Positions 14,743 to 23,885 of a DNA stretch of 31,146 bases are shown here, one piece after another. Both the position numbers and the translations under genes were made by a program. The notes under the pieces are model-generated. The model saw nothing but the letters and a program-made list of their open reading frames with translations, made no database searches and had not been told where the DNA came from. How positions within the stretch are numbered: position 1 is the first letter of the stretch; every line of letters begins with the position of its first letter. Origin of the DNA: Bacillota bacterium (GTDB taxonomy: Bacteria > Bacillota > Clostridia > Lachnospirales > Lachnospiraceae); assembly GCA_023415475.1 (NCBI GenBank), contig JAEZKL010000179.1:1-31146 (forward strand), read 5' to 3'.

Positions 14743-17700
14743 ATGAGAAAAACAGATAAGCGAAGAAGAAGAAATTGGATTATCACAGCTGCGGCAGTGA
14801 TTACCTGTGTCGGTATTCTATGGAATATTGGAGATTTCAAACGTGAGGAGGCGCTGGCGGCCTCTGCACAGAGAGAGACCGTTAAGCTTCGAATTATCGG
14901 TACTACCGATATTCATGGTCAGTTGAACAGCAAGGATTATGAGCAAGGCGTAGATTACAGCAACGGCGGCTTGGCAAGGCTTTTTGAATTAATTAAGAAA
15001 ACTAAAAGTGAGGTACCTGCTGAGAGTGTTATTACATTGGATGCGGGAGACACGCTTTTCGATTATACAACGGAGTACATATTTGCAGAGAACCAGCAGG
15101 AGATACAGCCGATTTACAAGGCATTGACTCGTATTGGTTATGATGCTATCACACTTGGTAACCATGATTTTGATTATGGATATGAATACATCCTGCGTCA
15201 GCTGAACAGCACAGGTTTGAAAGATATAACGGTAGTATCCAATGTAACGGATTCTAAAACCGGTGAATATCCGTTCTTAGAGAATATGCTGATTACCAGA
15301 ACCTTAACGTCTTCTTCAGGCAATAAGGTGGAGGTCAAAATCGGAATTATCGGACAGACAATTCCGACTCTAACTTCTAAAACTCACAGCTACACCGGTA
15401 TTCTTAAAACGGAGGATATGGTGGAAAATGCAAAGACTCAGGCGAAAAAGCTGAAGGAAATGGGTGCGGATGTTATTATTGCCCTATCCCACACCGGAAT
15501 TGGTCCTGAGAAACCTGAGACTAACTTCAAGAATGTGGCATATGCACTGACCAAGATTGAGGATATCGATGTTGTAATCTGCGGACATGAGCATAATTTA
15601 TTTCCAACAACGGATATGACCTCGGCTTATTATCAGCTTCCCAATGTGGATCGCAAGACATACTTGATGAATGGCAAAAATGTCATAATGGCAGGTAATC
15701 GAGGCAGTGCTCTGGGTGTTGTCGACCTAACCCTGAATATTTATAAGGATACCAAGCGAATTGCCGAGAGAACCTCCGAGCTTCGACTGGTAACCAATAA
15801 AAATACGACAGAAAATAAAGAGATAGCCTCATCCTACGGAGTATGGGAGGATAAATTATTAAATTATTCAACGGATATTATCGCTAAGCTAAAGGATGGA
15901 GAGTTAATCCAGAATTTCTTTGGTATGCTTGGGGATAATGCCGCAATACAGCTATTGAATGATTCCAAGATTGATTATGCCAAACGTTTTGTTCATACAA
16001 CCGGAACGCAGTATCAGAAGTATCCGATTATTGCGGCATCCACCTATACAGCCTACGGCGAAATCAGTAATGAGGATTTTATCAATATTCATGATGATAT
16101 TACCGAGTCTGATTTATCGGCAATTCAACCCTATAATAATTATATCTACCTTTACACCATTACCGGAAAACAATTAAAGGAATGGCTGGAATGGTCAGCC
16201 AGTGCTTATGAGACAACAGTGAACGGTTCCAAATGGACCGGAGGAACGATGAACGAGCTTATGAAGCAGAATGGATTAAAATCACTGCTTCGTGAGGATT
16301 GGTTAAACGATTGGAGCAATTTCTATATTTTTGATGGAATCGATTATGTGATTGATCCCTTCAGCGAACCTCGATATGATTTGAGTGGTAATCGAATTAG
16401 CATGGGTGAGCGTATTACAAGCTTAAGCTATAACGGCAAACCGATTACGGATGATATGGTATTTTTATTAGCGACCAATAAGATTACCCAGCCTACCGCT
16501 GCAAACAAAGGTGTAGAGACACAGGTGGCTTTGAATGGCTTTAACCGCACGCAGACGGTTTTAAGTAAATATATCAGACAGCTGGCTGAGGAAGGCAGTA
16601 TTACACCTCAGATAGATAAAAATTGGAGGATCAATATTCCTGAGGAAAAGAGCTTTATTGTAAAGGTTCCTTATATGGGCACTGAGCTGTTTAAGAAGAC
16701 GGTATGGTTTAAAAGCCATCTGAAAGATATTGATTTCTACAGTTATTTTACAGCATCTTATCCTGCTTCCGACAAAGATACGACCGCACCTCATATTATC
16801 GTATCACCGGTAATCACAAGTGCTACCGCATCGCCTTATAAGGTTGCAGTACAGGTAACCGACCGGTCTGAAATCAAGACAATTCGGTATATGACAGGTG
16901 CTGTAAAGATAGAAGAATTTGCACAGAATCGCGGAATGTCATTGGAGTCGGATAATACCTTCACTGTAACAAAGAACGATGCTTATACAATCTATGCAGA
17001 GGACAGCGAAGGAAATAAGGCAATCTATCATTTTAGTATTGATAATTTTAGGGATGATTTATTATCCTCTCCGACGATCGATTCTTATACAAATCGAAAG
17101 ACTAAGATTACGGGACGCGGTGAACCGAACGCAAAGATTATATTTGAAGCCTATACCGGTGTTTATGAAAGCAAGATTTCTAAAAACGGTACCTTCTCAT
17201 TTGCGTTGCCTGCGCAGCCCTCGGGAACCGTTGTGTCAGTATATTTGAAGAATGAGACAAATGGCTTAGAAAGTGCTAGAGTAAATGTTACTGTAAAGAG
17301 AACCGGACCAAACCAGCCCAGTATTAATCCAATCATGAATACCGCTGGATTTATCAGTGGAGATTTGAATGACGACGATGCCTACTTAATTGCTATCATA
17401 GGAGACACCGTGTATGTCCCTGAAAAGGGAGGTAAGGAGCTATACGAGAAGAATATTGACATCTATAATCCAAGTCTTAAGATAATTGAGGTTGGATTTG
17501 AGCGTGATAGTCTGGGCTTTTGTACCTTATTGGTTCCCCCTCAAGCCGGTGGAGCGGATGTGAAGGTATATAATCTGGATCATGTGTCAAGAAGCAGTAG
17601 GGTATTTAGTACCACAGTAAGAGAGGTCGGACCGAATGCTCCTGTAGTATACGAAGTAAGTAATATAGAGAATACAATTCATGGTTACATCCCTGCTTCA

Positions 17701-18804
17701 ACACCGAAGGTCTATGATGTAACAATAACTCTGGGCAAGGCTAGCTATACTTTGAAGACAGATGAGAAGGGAAGCTTCCGTTATCAATTTACGGAGCAGC
17801 TGCATGCAGGAGATAAAATCACCGTTACAGCATACGAAGAAAAGAATGGCACGGCTAGAAACAGCTATACCACAGAGCTTATCGTTCGTGATATTGAGGA
17901 GTATGTCAGAGAGAATTCCACAAATCTTACCTTGAACAAAGTGACGGATAAATCCTATATGATATCCGGTAACTTTGGTGATAAGGGATCAGTATATGTG
18001 GCGATAACGAACGGCACCGGTAAAAGCTTTAAGAGTACATTAAATTTGGTAGAAACGAGTACAACAGGAAGATTTATATTACGCCTTGATCAAAAGCTGG
18101 ATGCAGGAAGTATGGTTTATGCCATGGTGCGATTTGACAATGGCAAGATTTATACAGTAAGTAAGACAGAGGTACAGGCCGGTAAACCGGATATGCCAAC
18201 TCTGGTGAAGGAGATTACTAATTCCGATAAGACGGTACAGCTTGTTGCCAAGAAGGGATCTGAAGTGACGCTGACCATTGGTGATACCGTCTATACCTCC
18301 ACCACGGCTGAATATGATGATATAAATAGCCGATATCTCTATACCTTTGAAGTTAACCGGACCGTATCGGGTACTGTGGTTAAAGCTATCGCGAAAAACG
18401 CAGTCGGAACCAGCGATATATTGACTTCCGCCATTGTGAAAGCAGCACCTGATCAGCCTAAGGTCGATAACATCAAGAAGGGTGCAACTAAGATTACCGG
18501 TAAGATTGAACTTCTGGATTATGTAGTACCTGACAAGGAGAAGACAGAAGCGGAAGTGGAAGGTAATACTGAGACAGTCAAAAAGGAAGAGATACCGGAG
18601 CGCTTTAAGGATGCTCCTGAGAAAGTGGCAAAGACGCAGACCCGGATCTACGCCCAGATAGGTAAAAAGTATTATGAAGGAAGTATAACAAATACCGGCA
18701 AGTTCACCATTAAAATTCCTTCCCAAAAGACTGGGACCGAGATTACTGTCTTTGGAATGAATAAAGCAGGAAGAGGACCACTAATCAAGGTTGTCGTTAA
18801 ATAA
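14743..18804 (+). CDS. Large secreted 5'-nucleotidase / cyclic nucleotide phosphodiesterase with Ig-like repeats
   Basis: This 1353-residue protein has a basic N-terminus (KRRRR), a hydrophobic segment near 12-29 and a possible signal cleavage after ALA near residue 39, so it should be exported. The metallophosphoesterase domain (about 47-345) shows the two-metal motifs TTDIHGQ, DAGDTLFD, LGNHDFDYG, SHTG and CGHEHN. The 5'-nucleotidase C-terminal substrate domain follows (about 385-630) with IQPYNNYIYLYTITGKQL. From about 776 there are roughly six Ig-like repeats of 80-110 residues, with starts such as PNQPSINP, PNAPVVYE, PDMPTLVK and PDQPKVDN, resembling bacterial Ig (Big_6-like) domains. 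The last repeat carries a charged insertion (KEKTEAEVEGN...). No LPxTG or SLH motif was seen. Role inferred: nucleotide scavenging at the cell surface. Confidence 0.85.
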   Translation: MRKTDKRRRRNWIITAAAVITCVGILWNIGDFKREEALAASAQRETVKLRIIGTTDIHGQLNSKDYEQGVDYSNGGLARLFELIKKTKSEVPAESVITLDAGDTLFDYTTEYIFAENQQEIQPIYKALTRIGYDAITLGNHDFDYGYEYILRQLNSTGLKDITVVSNVTDSKTGEYPFLENMLITRTLTSSSGNKVEVKIGIIGQTIPTLTSKTHSYTGILKTEDMVENAKTQAKKLKEMGADVIIALSHTGIGPEKPETNFKNVAYALTKIEDIDVVICGHEHNLFPTTDMTSAYYQLPNVDRKTYLMNGKNVIMAGNRGSALGVVDLTLNIYKDTKRIAERTSELRLVTNKNTTENKEIASSYGVWEDKLLNYSTDIIAKLKDGELIQNFFGMLGDNAAIQLLNDSKIDYAKRFVHTTGTQYQKYPIIAASTYTAYGEISNEDFINIHDDITESDLSAIQPYNNYIYLYTITGKQLKEWLEWSASAYETTVNGSKWTGGTMNELMKQNGLKSLLREDWLNDWSNFYIFDGIDYVIDPFSEPRYDLSGNRISMGERITSLSYNGKPITDDMVFLLATNKITQPTAANKGVETQVALNGFNRTQTVLSKYIRQLAEEGSITPQIDKNWRINIPEEKSFIVKVPYMGTELFKKTVWFKSHLKDIDFYSYFTASYPASDKDTTAPHIIVSPVITSATASPYKVAVQVTDRSEIKTIRYMTGAVKIEEFAQNRGMSLESDNTFTVTKNDAYTIYAEDSEGNKAIYHFSIDNFRDDLLSSPTIDSYTNRKTKITGRGEPNAKIIFEAYTGVYESKISKNGTFSFALPAQPSGTVVSVYLKNETNGLESARVNVTVKRTGPNQPSINPIMNTAGFISGDLNDDDAYLIAIIGDTVYVPEKGGKELYEKNIDIYNPSLKIIEVGFERDSLGFCTLLVPPQAGGADVKVYNLDHVSRSSRVFSTTVREVGPNAPVVYEVSNIENTIHGYIPASTPKVYDVTITLGKASYTLKTDEKGSFRYQFTEQLHAGDKITVTAYEEKNGTARNSYTTELIVRDIEEYVRENSTNLTLNKVTDKSYMISGNFGDKGSVYVAITNGTGKSFKSTLNLVETSTTGRFILRLDQKLDAGSMVYAMVRFDNGKIYTVSKTEVQAGKPDMPTLVKEITNSDKTVQLVAKKGSEVTLTIGDTVYTSTTAEYDDINSRYLYTFEVNRTVSGTVVKAIAKNAVGTSDILTSAIVKAAPDQPKVDNIKKGATKITGKIELLDYVVPDKEKTEAEVEGNTETVKKEEIPERFKDAPEKVAKTQTRIYAQIGKKYYEGSITNTGKFTIKIPSQKTGTEITVFGMNKAGRGPLIKVVVK

Positions 18805-18836
18805 TTATACTGGAAATACAAGGAAACAAATGTTAC

Positions 18837-18882
18837 AATAAGGTTGCATGATATTGTTAGTTTAATATCATACAACCTTATT
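18837..18882 (+). terminator. Terminator after the surface nucleotidase gene
   Basis: AATAAGGTTG-ATGATATT pairs with AATATCAT-CAACCTTATT with a single C-A mismatch and an 8-base loop; TTTG follows. It sits 33 bases after the stop. Confidence 0.75.
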
Positions 18883-18971
18883 TGATTCAATTTGGAACTG
18901 TTGTGAAAATTGTAACGTCTAATTGTCAGAAAGAATGAAATATATGATATAAGCAGAGGAGGATTGGTATT

Positions 18972-19988
18972 ATGAAAAAGAGGAGATTGTTTGTATTAGT
19001 AAGCTTTATGATTATTCTGACTATGGTATTTGCGGCATGCGCAAAGATGGAGAAAAGTGGTTCAACTCAATTCAGTATGGATAACAAGGCAGATTACGAT
19101 ATGGCCGAGAACACGACAGAAGAGACTGTTGAAGCACCTGCAGCGCAAGCGACAGAAGCCAACGGAAACGCCAATTATTTAACAGTAGGTTCCTTAAGCA
19201 ACAATTCTGCAATCACCATAGAGGACTCCGCAGCATTGCAGTCCCAGGATAAGATCATCCGTACCTTCTATATGGATGTGGAGACCCAGGAATTTGACGC
19301 TCTGATCACTAGGCTGGACTCTGAGATCGGTCGCTTGAACGGATATGTGGAGACCTCCAAGATCAGTGGACGAAGCTTCTATGACAGGGAAGGAGCACGC
19401 GTTGCAAGCATTACTGCAAGAATTCCGAGAGCTAAGGTGGATGAGTTTGTAAATGCAGTCGATGAGAATGCCAATGTCATCAATAAACAGGAATCCACAG
19501 AAAATGTGACACTGGAGTATGCCGATATTGAAAGTCGCAAGAAATCTCTCCAAATTGAGCAGGAGCGACTGTTTGTATTACTGGAAAAGGCAGATACTCT
19601 GGATAGTATCGTTACACTGGAAAGCCGCTTGAGTGAAATCCGGTATCAATTACAGAACTATGAGACAACGCTTCGAACCTATGATAATAAGGTAGAGTAT
19701 AGTACCGTGTCCTTAAGCATCCAAGAGGTTGAGAAGCTGACCCCCAGTGTTGAGATCAAACAATCGGTAGGTACAAGAATTAAGAATGGCTTTAGCAATA
19801 CGATGTATCAGATCAGTGAAGGCTTACAGAACTTCCTGGTATGGTTTGTGGTGAATTTGCCATACTTACTCATCTGGACCGTAATCATTGCAGCTATTAT
19901 ATTAATTTCTCGGAGAATTTATAAGAAGAAAATGAAAGATGAGCTTCCGAAGAACCCGCCTACACCTCCGGTACCGCCTGTGAATTAG
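18972..19988 (+). CDS. DUF4349 lipoprotein
   Basis: This 338-residue protein resembles DUF4349 membrane proteins of unknown function. The signal peptide ends in a lipobox (FAAC, C23), so the N-terminus is probably lipid-anchored outside the cell. An acidic, low-complexity linker (about 30-90) precedes the DUF4349 core (about 93-315), which has a beta-rich part with DKIIRTFYMDVETQEF, a helical coiled-coil stretch (about 185-232), and a membrane helix near 288-313. A short cytoplasmic tail is basic then proline-rich (PKNPPTPPVPP). The protein would thus be tethered at both ends. The ATG has GGAGG upstream. It stands after a terminator, so it is probably a separate unit from the nucleotidase. 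Confidence 0.85.
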   Translation: MKKRRLFVLVSFMIILTMVFAACAKMEKSGSTQFSMDNKADYDMAENTTEETVEAPAAQATEANGNANYLTVGSLSNNSAITIEDSAALQSQDKIIRTFYMDVETQEFDALITRLDSEIGRLNGYVETSKISGRSFYDREGARVASITARIPRAKVDEFVNAVDENANVINKQESTENVTLEYADIESRKKSLQIEQERLFVLLEKADTLDSIVTLESRLSEIRYQLQNYETTLRTYDNKVEYSTVSLSIQEVEKLTPSVEIKQSVGTRIKNGFSNTMYQISEGLQNFLVWFVVNLPYLLIWTVIIAAIILISRRIYKKKMKDELPKNPPTPPVPPVN

Positions 19989-20021
19989 GAAGTAAGCATT
20001 GTTATAGTGGAAGAATTATTT

Positions 20022-20066
20022 AGGCTGTCGTAAACACTCTTTCGTAGTGTATTTACGGCAGCCTTT
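20022..20066 (+). terminator. Terminator after the DUF4349 gene
   Basis: AGGCTGTCGTAAACAC pairs with GTGTATTTACGGCAGCCT with minor mismatches, followed by TTTT. It lies 33 bases after the stop codon. Confidence 0.85.
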
Positions 20067-20244
20067 TACCTGACCTCTATACATACAATCCGAAATGGAA
20101 TATAATACTTTTATGGCATTTTAACCCGATTGTGAGCATATAGTTTAGCTTCACCGTACGGCTTAATAAGCTGAAAGGATAGGTGTGGCTTTCCTGTATT
20201 TAACACTGGGATTTCTGGATTGTATAGTACGAGGGGGTGTGGAT

Positions 20245-21459
20245 ATGGACAAGGTGATTTTTCATGTGGATGTCAATTCGGCATTTTTAAGCTGGGAGGC
20301 AGTACATCGGTTGCAGCAGGGAGAGACCCTGGATCTTCGCGAGATACCTTCTGCTGTTGCCGGGGATCAGAATAAACGTCATGGTATTATATTGGCGAAA
20401 TCCACGCTGGCAAAACAATATGGAGTGCAGACCGGAGAACCAATCGTGGATGCACTGAAGAAATGTCCGAATTTGACTTTAATTCCGCCCAGCCATCACC
20501 TTTACTCAGAATACTCCAAGGCATTTACCGATATTTTATCCGAGTTTTCTCCCAGTGTAGAGAAGTGCTCTATCGATGAAGCCTATTGCGATATGACAGG
20601 AATGGATGCTTTATTCGGGCCTCCGGTAACCGCGGCCTATCGGATAAAGGATCGAATTCATAATGAGCTTGGTTTTACCGTGAATGTGGGTATCTCGAAT
20701 AATAAGCTGCTGGCAAAGATGGCATCGGATTTTCGTAAGCCTGACAGGGTACATACCTTATACCCCGAGGAGATACCGACTAAAATGTGGCCACTACCAG
20801 TTGGTGAATTATTCTTTGTCGGTAAGTCAACCGTAAAGAAGCTGAATACCCTGGGTATCTATACCATCGGAGAACTAGCGAAAACTGACGCAGAATTGTT
20901 GAAGGCCCACTTAAAGAAGCATGGTGAGGTTATTCATTGTTTTGCCAATGGAATTGATGCCTCCGTTATCTCTACGGAGGAGGTTAAGAATAAAGGATAT
21001 GGCAATTCGACGACGATAGCCTTTGATGTGGAGGATGAGTCTACTGCCAAGATGATTTTATTATCTCTTGCTGAGACAGTTGCCTCAAGGCTTCGCAATG
21101 ATGACATGATGGCAAATGTAGTATCGGTCAGCATTGTGGATTCGGAATTTCGCCACAGCTCTCACCAAACCACCCTTCTGAGTCCGACCCATCGAACAGA
21201 TGAGATTCATAAGGCAGCCTGTATGCTGTTTGATGAATTGTGGGAGGGAGCTCCCATCCGCAATCTGGGAATACAGACAAGTAAGGTGGTTTCCGATGAT
21301 ACAGCTCGTCAGATGAATCTATTCAGCTTTGAGACAGATGAAAAGCGGGAAAAGCTGGATCATGCGATCGATAAGATAAGAGACCGATTCGGAGCTTCGG
21401 CGATTCAAAGAGCCAGCTTATACAAGAAGACGGGACAAGAGAAGAATAATAAAGAATAG
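20245..21459 (+). CDS. dinB: Y-family DNA polymerase (DinB / Pol IV type)
   Basis: This 404-residue lesion-bypass polymerase copies damaged DNA with low fidelity. The palm motifs are HVDVNSAFLSWEA (catalytic D9; F14 aligns with the steric-gate residue) and CSIDEAYCDMTG (D111 and E112). NVGISNNKLLAKMASDFRKP and GIYTIGELA are the usual finger and helix-hairpin-helix segments, followed by the little-finger domain. Near the end QMNLF matches the beta-clamp binding motif (QxxLF). The frame is open back to a GTG at 20185, but I chose ATG 20245 because it follows GAGGGGG by 7 bases and family members start with MDKVIFHVD-like sequence. It lies alone between terminators and has no recognisable LexA box. 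Confidence 0.92.
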   Translation: MDKVIFHVDVNSAFLSWEAVHRLQQGETLDLREIPSAVAGDQNKRHGIILAKSTLAKQYGVQTGEPIVDALKKCPNLTLIPPSHHLYSEYSKAFTDILSEFSPSVEKCSIDEAYCDMTGMDALFGPPVTAAYRIKDRIHNELGFTVNVGISNNKLLAKMASDFRKPDRVHTLYPEEIPTKMWPLPVGELFFVGKSTVKKLNTLGIYTIGELAKTDAELLKAHLKKHGEVIHCFANGIDASVISTEEVKNKGYGNSTTIAFDVEDESTAKMILLSLAETVASRLRNDDMMANVVSVSIVDSEFRHSSHQTTLLSPTHRTDEIHKAACMLFDELWEGAPIRNLGIQTSKVVSDDTARQMNLFSFETDEKREKLDHAIDKIRDRFGASAIQRASLYKKTGQEKNNKE

Positions 21460-21562
21460 ATTGTCGATAAGTTGTCTCCTATTTATATGGAAATAAATGT
21501 AAATTAGTATTATAATTAGTTAATACGAATTACATCAAGCCGTAGCAAAGGGAGGCATAAGA

Positions 21563-22009
21563 TTGAAATCAGCTATGTATTGCCTTGTCCTTCTGCTAAG
21601 CATCTACCCGCTTAGTGGATATGGACGAATGCTAACTTATGATGAACAACCCCTTGGTGTGGCATGGGATGAGATATACCGATCAGGCAGTGAAGAGAGA
21701 GATCACAGGATTACAAAGGATAATAAGAAGCAAAAATTCACTCCCATGGAGGGCTTAGATCTTGTAAAATGCAGCTATGCAGCCAATTTCGAGAAGATAG
21801 ATATTTCGAAGGACGAGTATTATTACAAGTTGGAGCTTGCAGACTATTATCTGGTCTACGAGGGAGAGGGTGCGACAGAGCAGCAATATTTATTTCATCT
21901 TTACGAATTCGTCCTCGATGAACCGGAGGACGAATTCGGGCATACAGTTACCTATGGCTGGTACCAGGTTGACAAAGTAACAGGAGAGATCATTCAAATG
22001 CAAGAATAA
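21563..22009 (+). CDS. Unrecognised small secreted protein
   Basis: I do not recognise this 148-residue protein. It begins with a signal-like sequence (MKSAMYCLVLLLSIYPLSGYG), suggesting export, although there is little positive charge at the front. The rest is soluble, rich in acidic and aromatic residues (KDEYYYKLELADYYLVYEG, then EPEDEFGHTVTYGWYQVDKVTGEI), and looks like a small beta-rich domain. The best start is a TTG at 21563, 6 bases after AAAGGGAGG; the next ATG (21575) is 18 bases away from it and would shorten the signal. The gene is followed by hairpins and one inverted copy of the dispersed repeat. Confidence 0.7.
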   Translation: MKSAMYCLVLLLSIYPLSGYGRMLTYDEQPLGVAWDEIYRSGSEERDHRITKDNKKQKFTPMEGLDLVKCSYAANFEKIDISKDEYYYKLELADYYLVYEGEGATEQQYLFHLYEFVLDEPEDEFGHTVTYGWYQVDKVTGEIIQMQE

Positions 22010-22030
22010 TACTAACTTGATACCTGCCCC

Positions 22031-22069
22031 TTGAATTAGTTTGTGCCGAGGAAGACGCAGGCACAAACT
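22031..22069 (-). repeat. Fourth, inverted copy of the dispersed repeat with its hairpin arm
   Basis: TTGAATTAGTTTGTGCC (22031-22047) is the exact reverse complement of the copy at 2189-2205, and the shared block extends to CTCGGCACAAACTAATTCAA (20 bases). AGTTTGTGCC (22038-22047) also pairs with GGCACAAACT (22060-22069) around a 12-base loop, so this copy forms a complete hairpin. It lies in the convergent gap before the MATE gene. Confidence 0.75.
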
Positions 22070-22105
22070 GCTAAGAATGAATTATGCTATGGTATCTAAA
22101 AATCC

Positions 22106-22152
22106 AGAAGAACAAGGAGTTTGCTCCAATGGGCAAACTTCGCAGTTCTTCC
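22106..22152. repeat. Imperfect hairpin in the convergent gap
   Basis: AGAAGAAC...GAGTTTGC pairs with GCAAACTTC...GTTCTTC around TCCAATGG. It stands next to the perfect hairpin at 22155-22177, so the two together probably stop transcripts from both sides. Confidence 0.5.
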
Positions 22153-22154
22153 TG

Positions 22155-22177
22155 TGTGAAGAAGTTTTTTCTTCACA
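22155..22177. terminator. Convergent terminator
   Basis: TGTGAAGAA pairs exactly with TTCTTCACA around a GTTTT loop. It lies 3 bases beyond the MATE gene stop (which is transcribed towards it) and about 145 bases after the secreted protein gene. A T-rich tract is lacking outside the stem on the plus strand. Confidence 0.55.
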
Positions 22178-22180
22178 TTA

Positions 22181-23548
22181 TTATAAAGTGATGGAAGTCC
22201 ATTTACCACTGGAGAAGCGGTAATAGCTGGTCACAAATCGGAAGCATTGATCCAACAGGAGAGCCACCCATGCTCCATACACACCGAGGCCAACCGGGAA
22301 ACAAAGCAGATAAGTAAGCAGCGGGCGCACTAAAGCTACACTGATCAGGGAGGTTATGGCAACAAAACCGGTATCGCCGGCTCCTCGAAGGCAACCGGAT
22401 AATACCACCTGAGAGGTCTGAAAATGAGTACCTAACGCAGCAAGTATCATAATATTGGCACCTAGCGTGATAATTGCCGCCTCACGACTGAACAAAGATA
22501 CCAGAAAGGTTCTTCCGAATAGAAAGACTAAGAAAATAACGCAGGATATCATAAAAGCAAGACGTTGACCGGTTTTTCCATAAATTATGGATAGATCCGG
22601 TCTTTTTGCGCCTAAATTCTGCCCTACCAGTGCGGAGGCGGCGATGGATAAGCCATCTCCAAAGCAGAAGGACAGGGACAGGATATTCATACAGATCAGG
22701 TGGGTAGCGTACTCCGTGGTTCCAAGTCTCGCGACAATTGCTGCATATGCGAGAAAGCCGATACGCATGAATACCTGTTCTACAAAAGCACTGCCGCTTA
22801 CCTTATAGATCGCCGCGACAGTTTCTTTATGTATAGACCACCCGGCCTTATGATGAAATGAAAGATAGCCATTTTTGTGAAGCAAGGTTGACAATGAAAT
22901 GATAAACGCAGCGATTGCACCCATCATCGTAGCAATTGCGGCACCCTTTACCTCCAGTCTGGGAAAAATTCCGATACCGTTGATCAGGAGATAATTGAAG
23001 GAGATGTTAATCAGATTGCTTATGATATTGCTATACATCGATATCTTCGTCTTACCACAGGCTCTCTGAGCCGCATTAATCGTCAGATTCAAAGCTTGAA
23101 ATGGTAGGCTGAACATAATAACTTTGAAATAATCCATTGCATCAGAAAGATAGGCGTTATCCGCTCCTGCGAAAAGTAGAATCGGTTTTGCAAACAGGTA
23201 ACCGAGGAGCGACATCAGGAGGGAGCCGCATAAGCTGAAGAGGATACCGGTGCGTAGGGTACGATTGGCATCGGTTCGGTTATTTTGCCCTTTTCTTCTA
23301 GCAGTAACTGCGGTAATACCTGTATTCAGAGAAAATATGATTGCCAGTAGAACTAATTTGGGTTGATTTGTTATTCCAACTGCTGCAATGGCTCCTTCTC
23401 CCAGAGTACCAACCATTATTGTATCCACTGAACCGATGAGAGCAACAAGAAAAGCCTCCAGTGCGGAAGGCCAGGCAATTTTATAAAAGTTGGAATATGC
23501 TGTGCGGGAAGAGGGCAGATCACCGATGATTTGCTTACTTTTAAGCAT
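22181..23548 (-). CDS. MATE-family multidrug or metabolite exporter
   Basis: This integral membrane protein of about 455 residues has the 12 hydrophobic helices expected of a MATE antiporter, which exports cationic compounds in exchange for Na+ or H+. Typical sequences include IGDLPSS near the start, VGTLGEGAIAAVGITNQP, SLPFQALNLTINAAQRA and GAGDTGFVA. I chose ATG 23548 because homologues usually begin a few residues before IGDLPS; it has no good ribosome-binding site. The frame continues upstream to a GTG at 23593, and a TTG at 23581 lies 11 bases after GAAAGG, so a longer form is possible. A 15-codon ORF ends 4 bases before the ATG and could couple translation. Substrate unknown. Confidence 0.85.
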   Translation of the reverse strand: MLKSKQIIGDLPSSRTAYSNFYKIAWPSALEAFLVALIGSVDTIMVGTLGEGAIAAVGITNQPKLVLLAIIFSLNTGITAVTARRKGQNNRTDANRTLRTGILFSLCGSLLMSLLGYLFAKPILLFAGADNAYLSDAMDYFKVIMFSLPFQALNLTINAAQRACGKTKISMYSNIISNLINISFNYLLINGIGIFPRLEVKGAAIATMMGAIAAFIISLSTLLHKNGYLSFHHKAGWSIHKETVAAIYKVSGSAFVEQVFMRIGFLAYAAIVARLGTTEYATHLICMNILSLSFCFGDGLSIAASALVGQNLGAKRPDLSIIYGKTGQRLAFMISCVIFLVFLFGRTFLVSLFSREAAIITLGANIMILAALGTHFQTSQVVLSGCLRGAGDTGFVAITSLISVALVRPLLTYLLCFPVGLGVYGAWVALLLDQCFRFVTSYYRFSSGKWTSITL

Positions 23549-23552
23549 TCCG

Positions 23553-23600
23553 TTAACGGACAGGAATTTTGTCAATTGCAATAATGTCAACACCTTTCAT
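23553..23600 (-). CDS. Possible 15-codon leader peptide before the MATE gene
   Basis: An ATG at 23600 opens MKGVDIIAIDKIPVR and stops with TAA at 23553-23555, 4 bases before the ATG of the MATE gene. The start would lie about 12 bases into the transcript predicted from the promoter at 23620-23647, leaving little room for a ribosome-binding site. This is a weak call supported by position only; it may be chance. Confidence 0.3.
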   Translation of the reverse strand: MKGVDIIAIDKIPVR

Positions 23601-23619
23601 ATTGAAAATCATTACTCCG

Positions 23620-23647
23620 ATTATAACACTTTTTTTTGTGAAATCAA
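23620..23647 (-). promoter_or_regulatory. Promoter of the MATE gene
   Basis: On the minus strand, TTGATT (23642-23647) and a perfect TATAAT (23620-23625) are 16 bases apart, giving a start near 23612. Confidence 0.65.
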
Positions 23648-23800
23648 TGTAATTTGATATATTTCGCTAAAATGTAGAATAAAATCAAGCAAAGAATACA
23701 TGATAAAAGTGAGAATAATTTGACTTGAAAATAAAATGCACCGGTGAAGAACTGCGGTAGGAAAGAGAGGCATGCTATGCTAGGGTGAATTAATCTCAGA

Positions 23801-23829
23801 TTGATTATTTTCGAAAAATATGTTATGAT
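23801..23829 (+). promoter_or_regulatory. Promoter of the deoD operon
   Basis: TTGATT (23801-23806) and TATGAT (23824-23829) are 17 bases apart; transcription would start near 23836, about 50 bases before deoD. The remaining divergent gap (23648-23800) has no gene. It contains GCATGCTATGC near 23770, a short imperfect palindrome that could bind a regulator. Confidence 0.65.
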
Positions 23830-23885
23830 ATAGGTTACCGAAAAGTAAGAAATATCTATTTATACCATTAAGGAGGAAATCTAAT

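Noticed and set aside
18079..18726. 215-codon minus-strand frame
   Set aside because: It is wholly antisense to the Ig-like repeats of the nucleotidase, with no ribosome-binding site or recognisable pattern.
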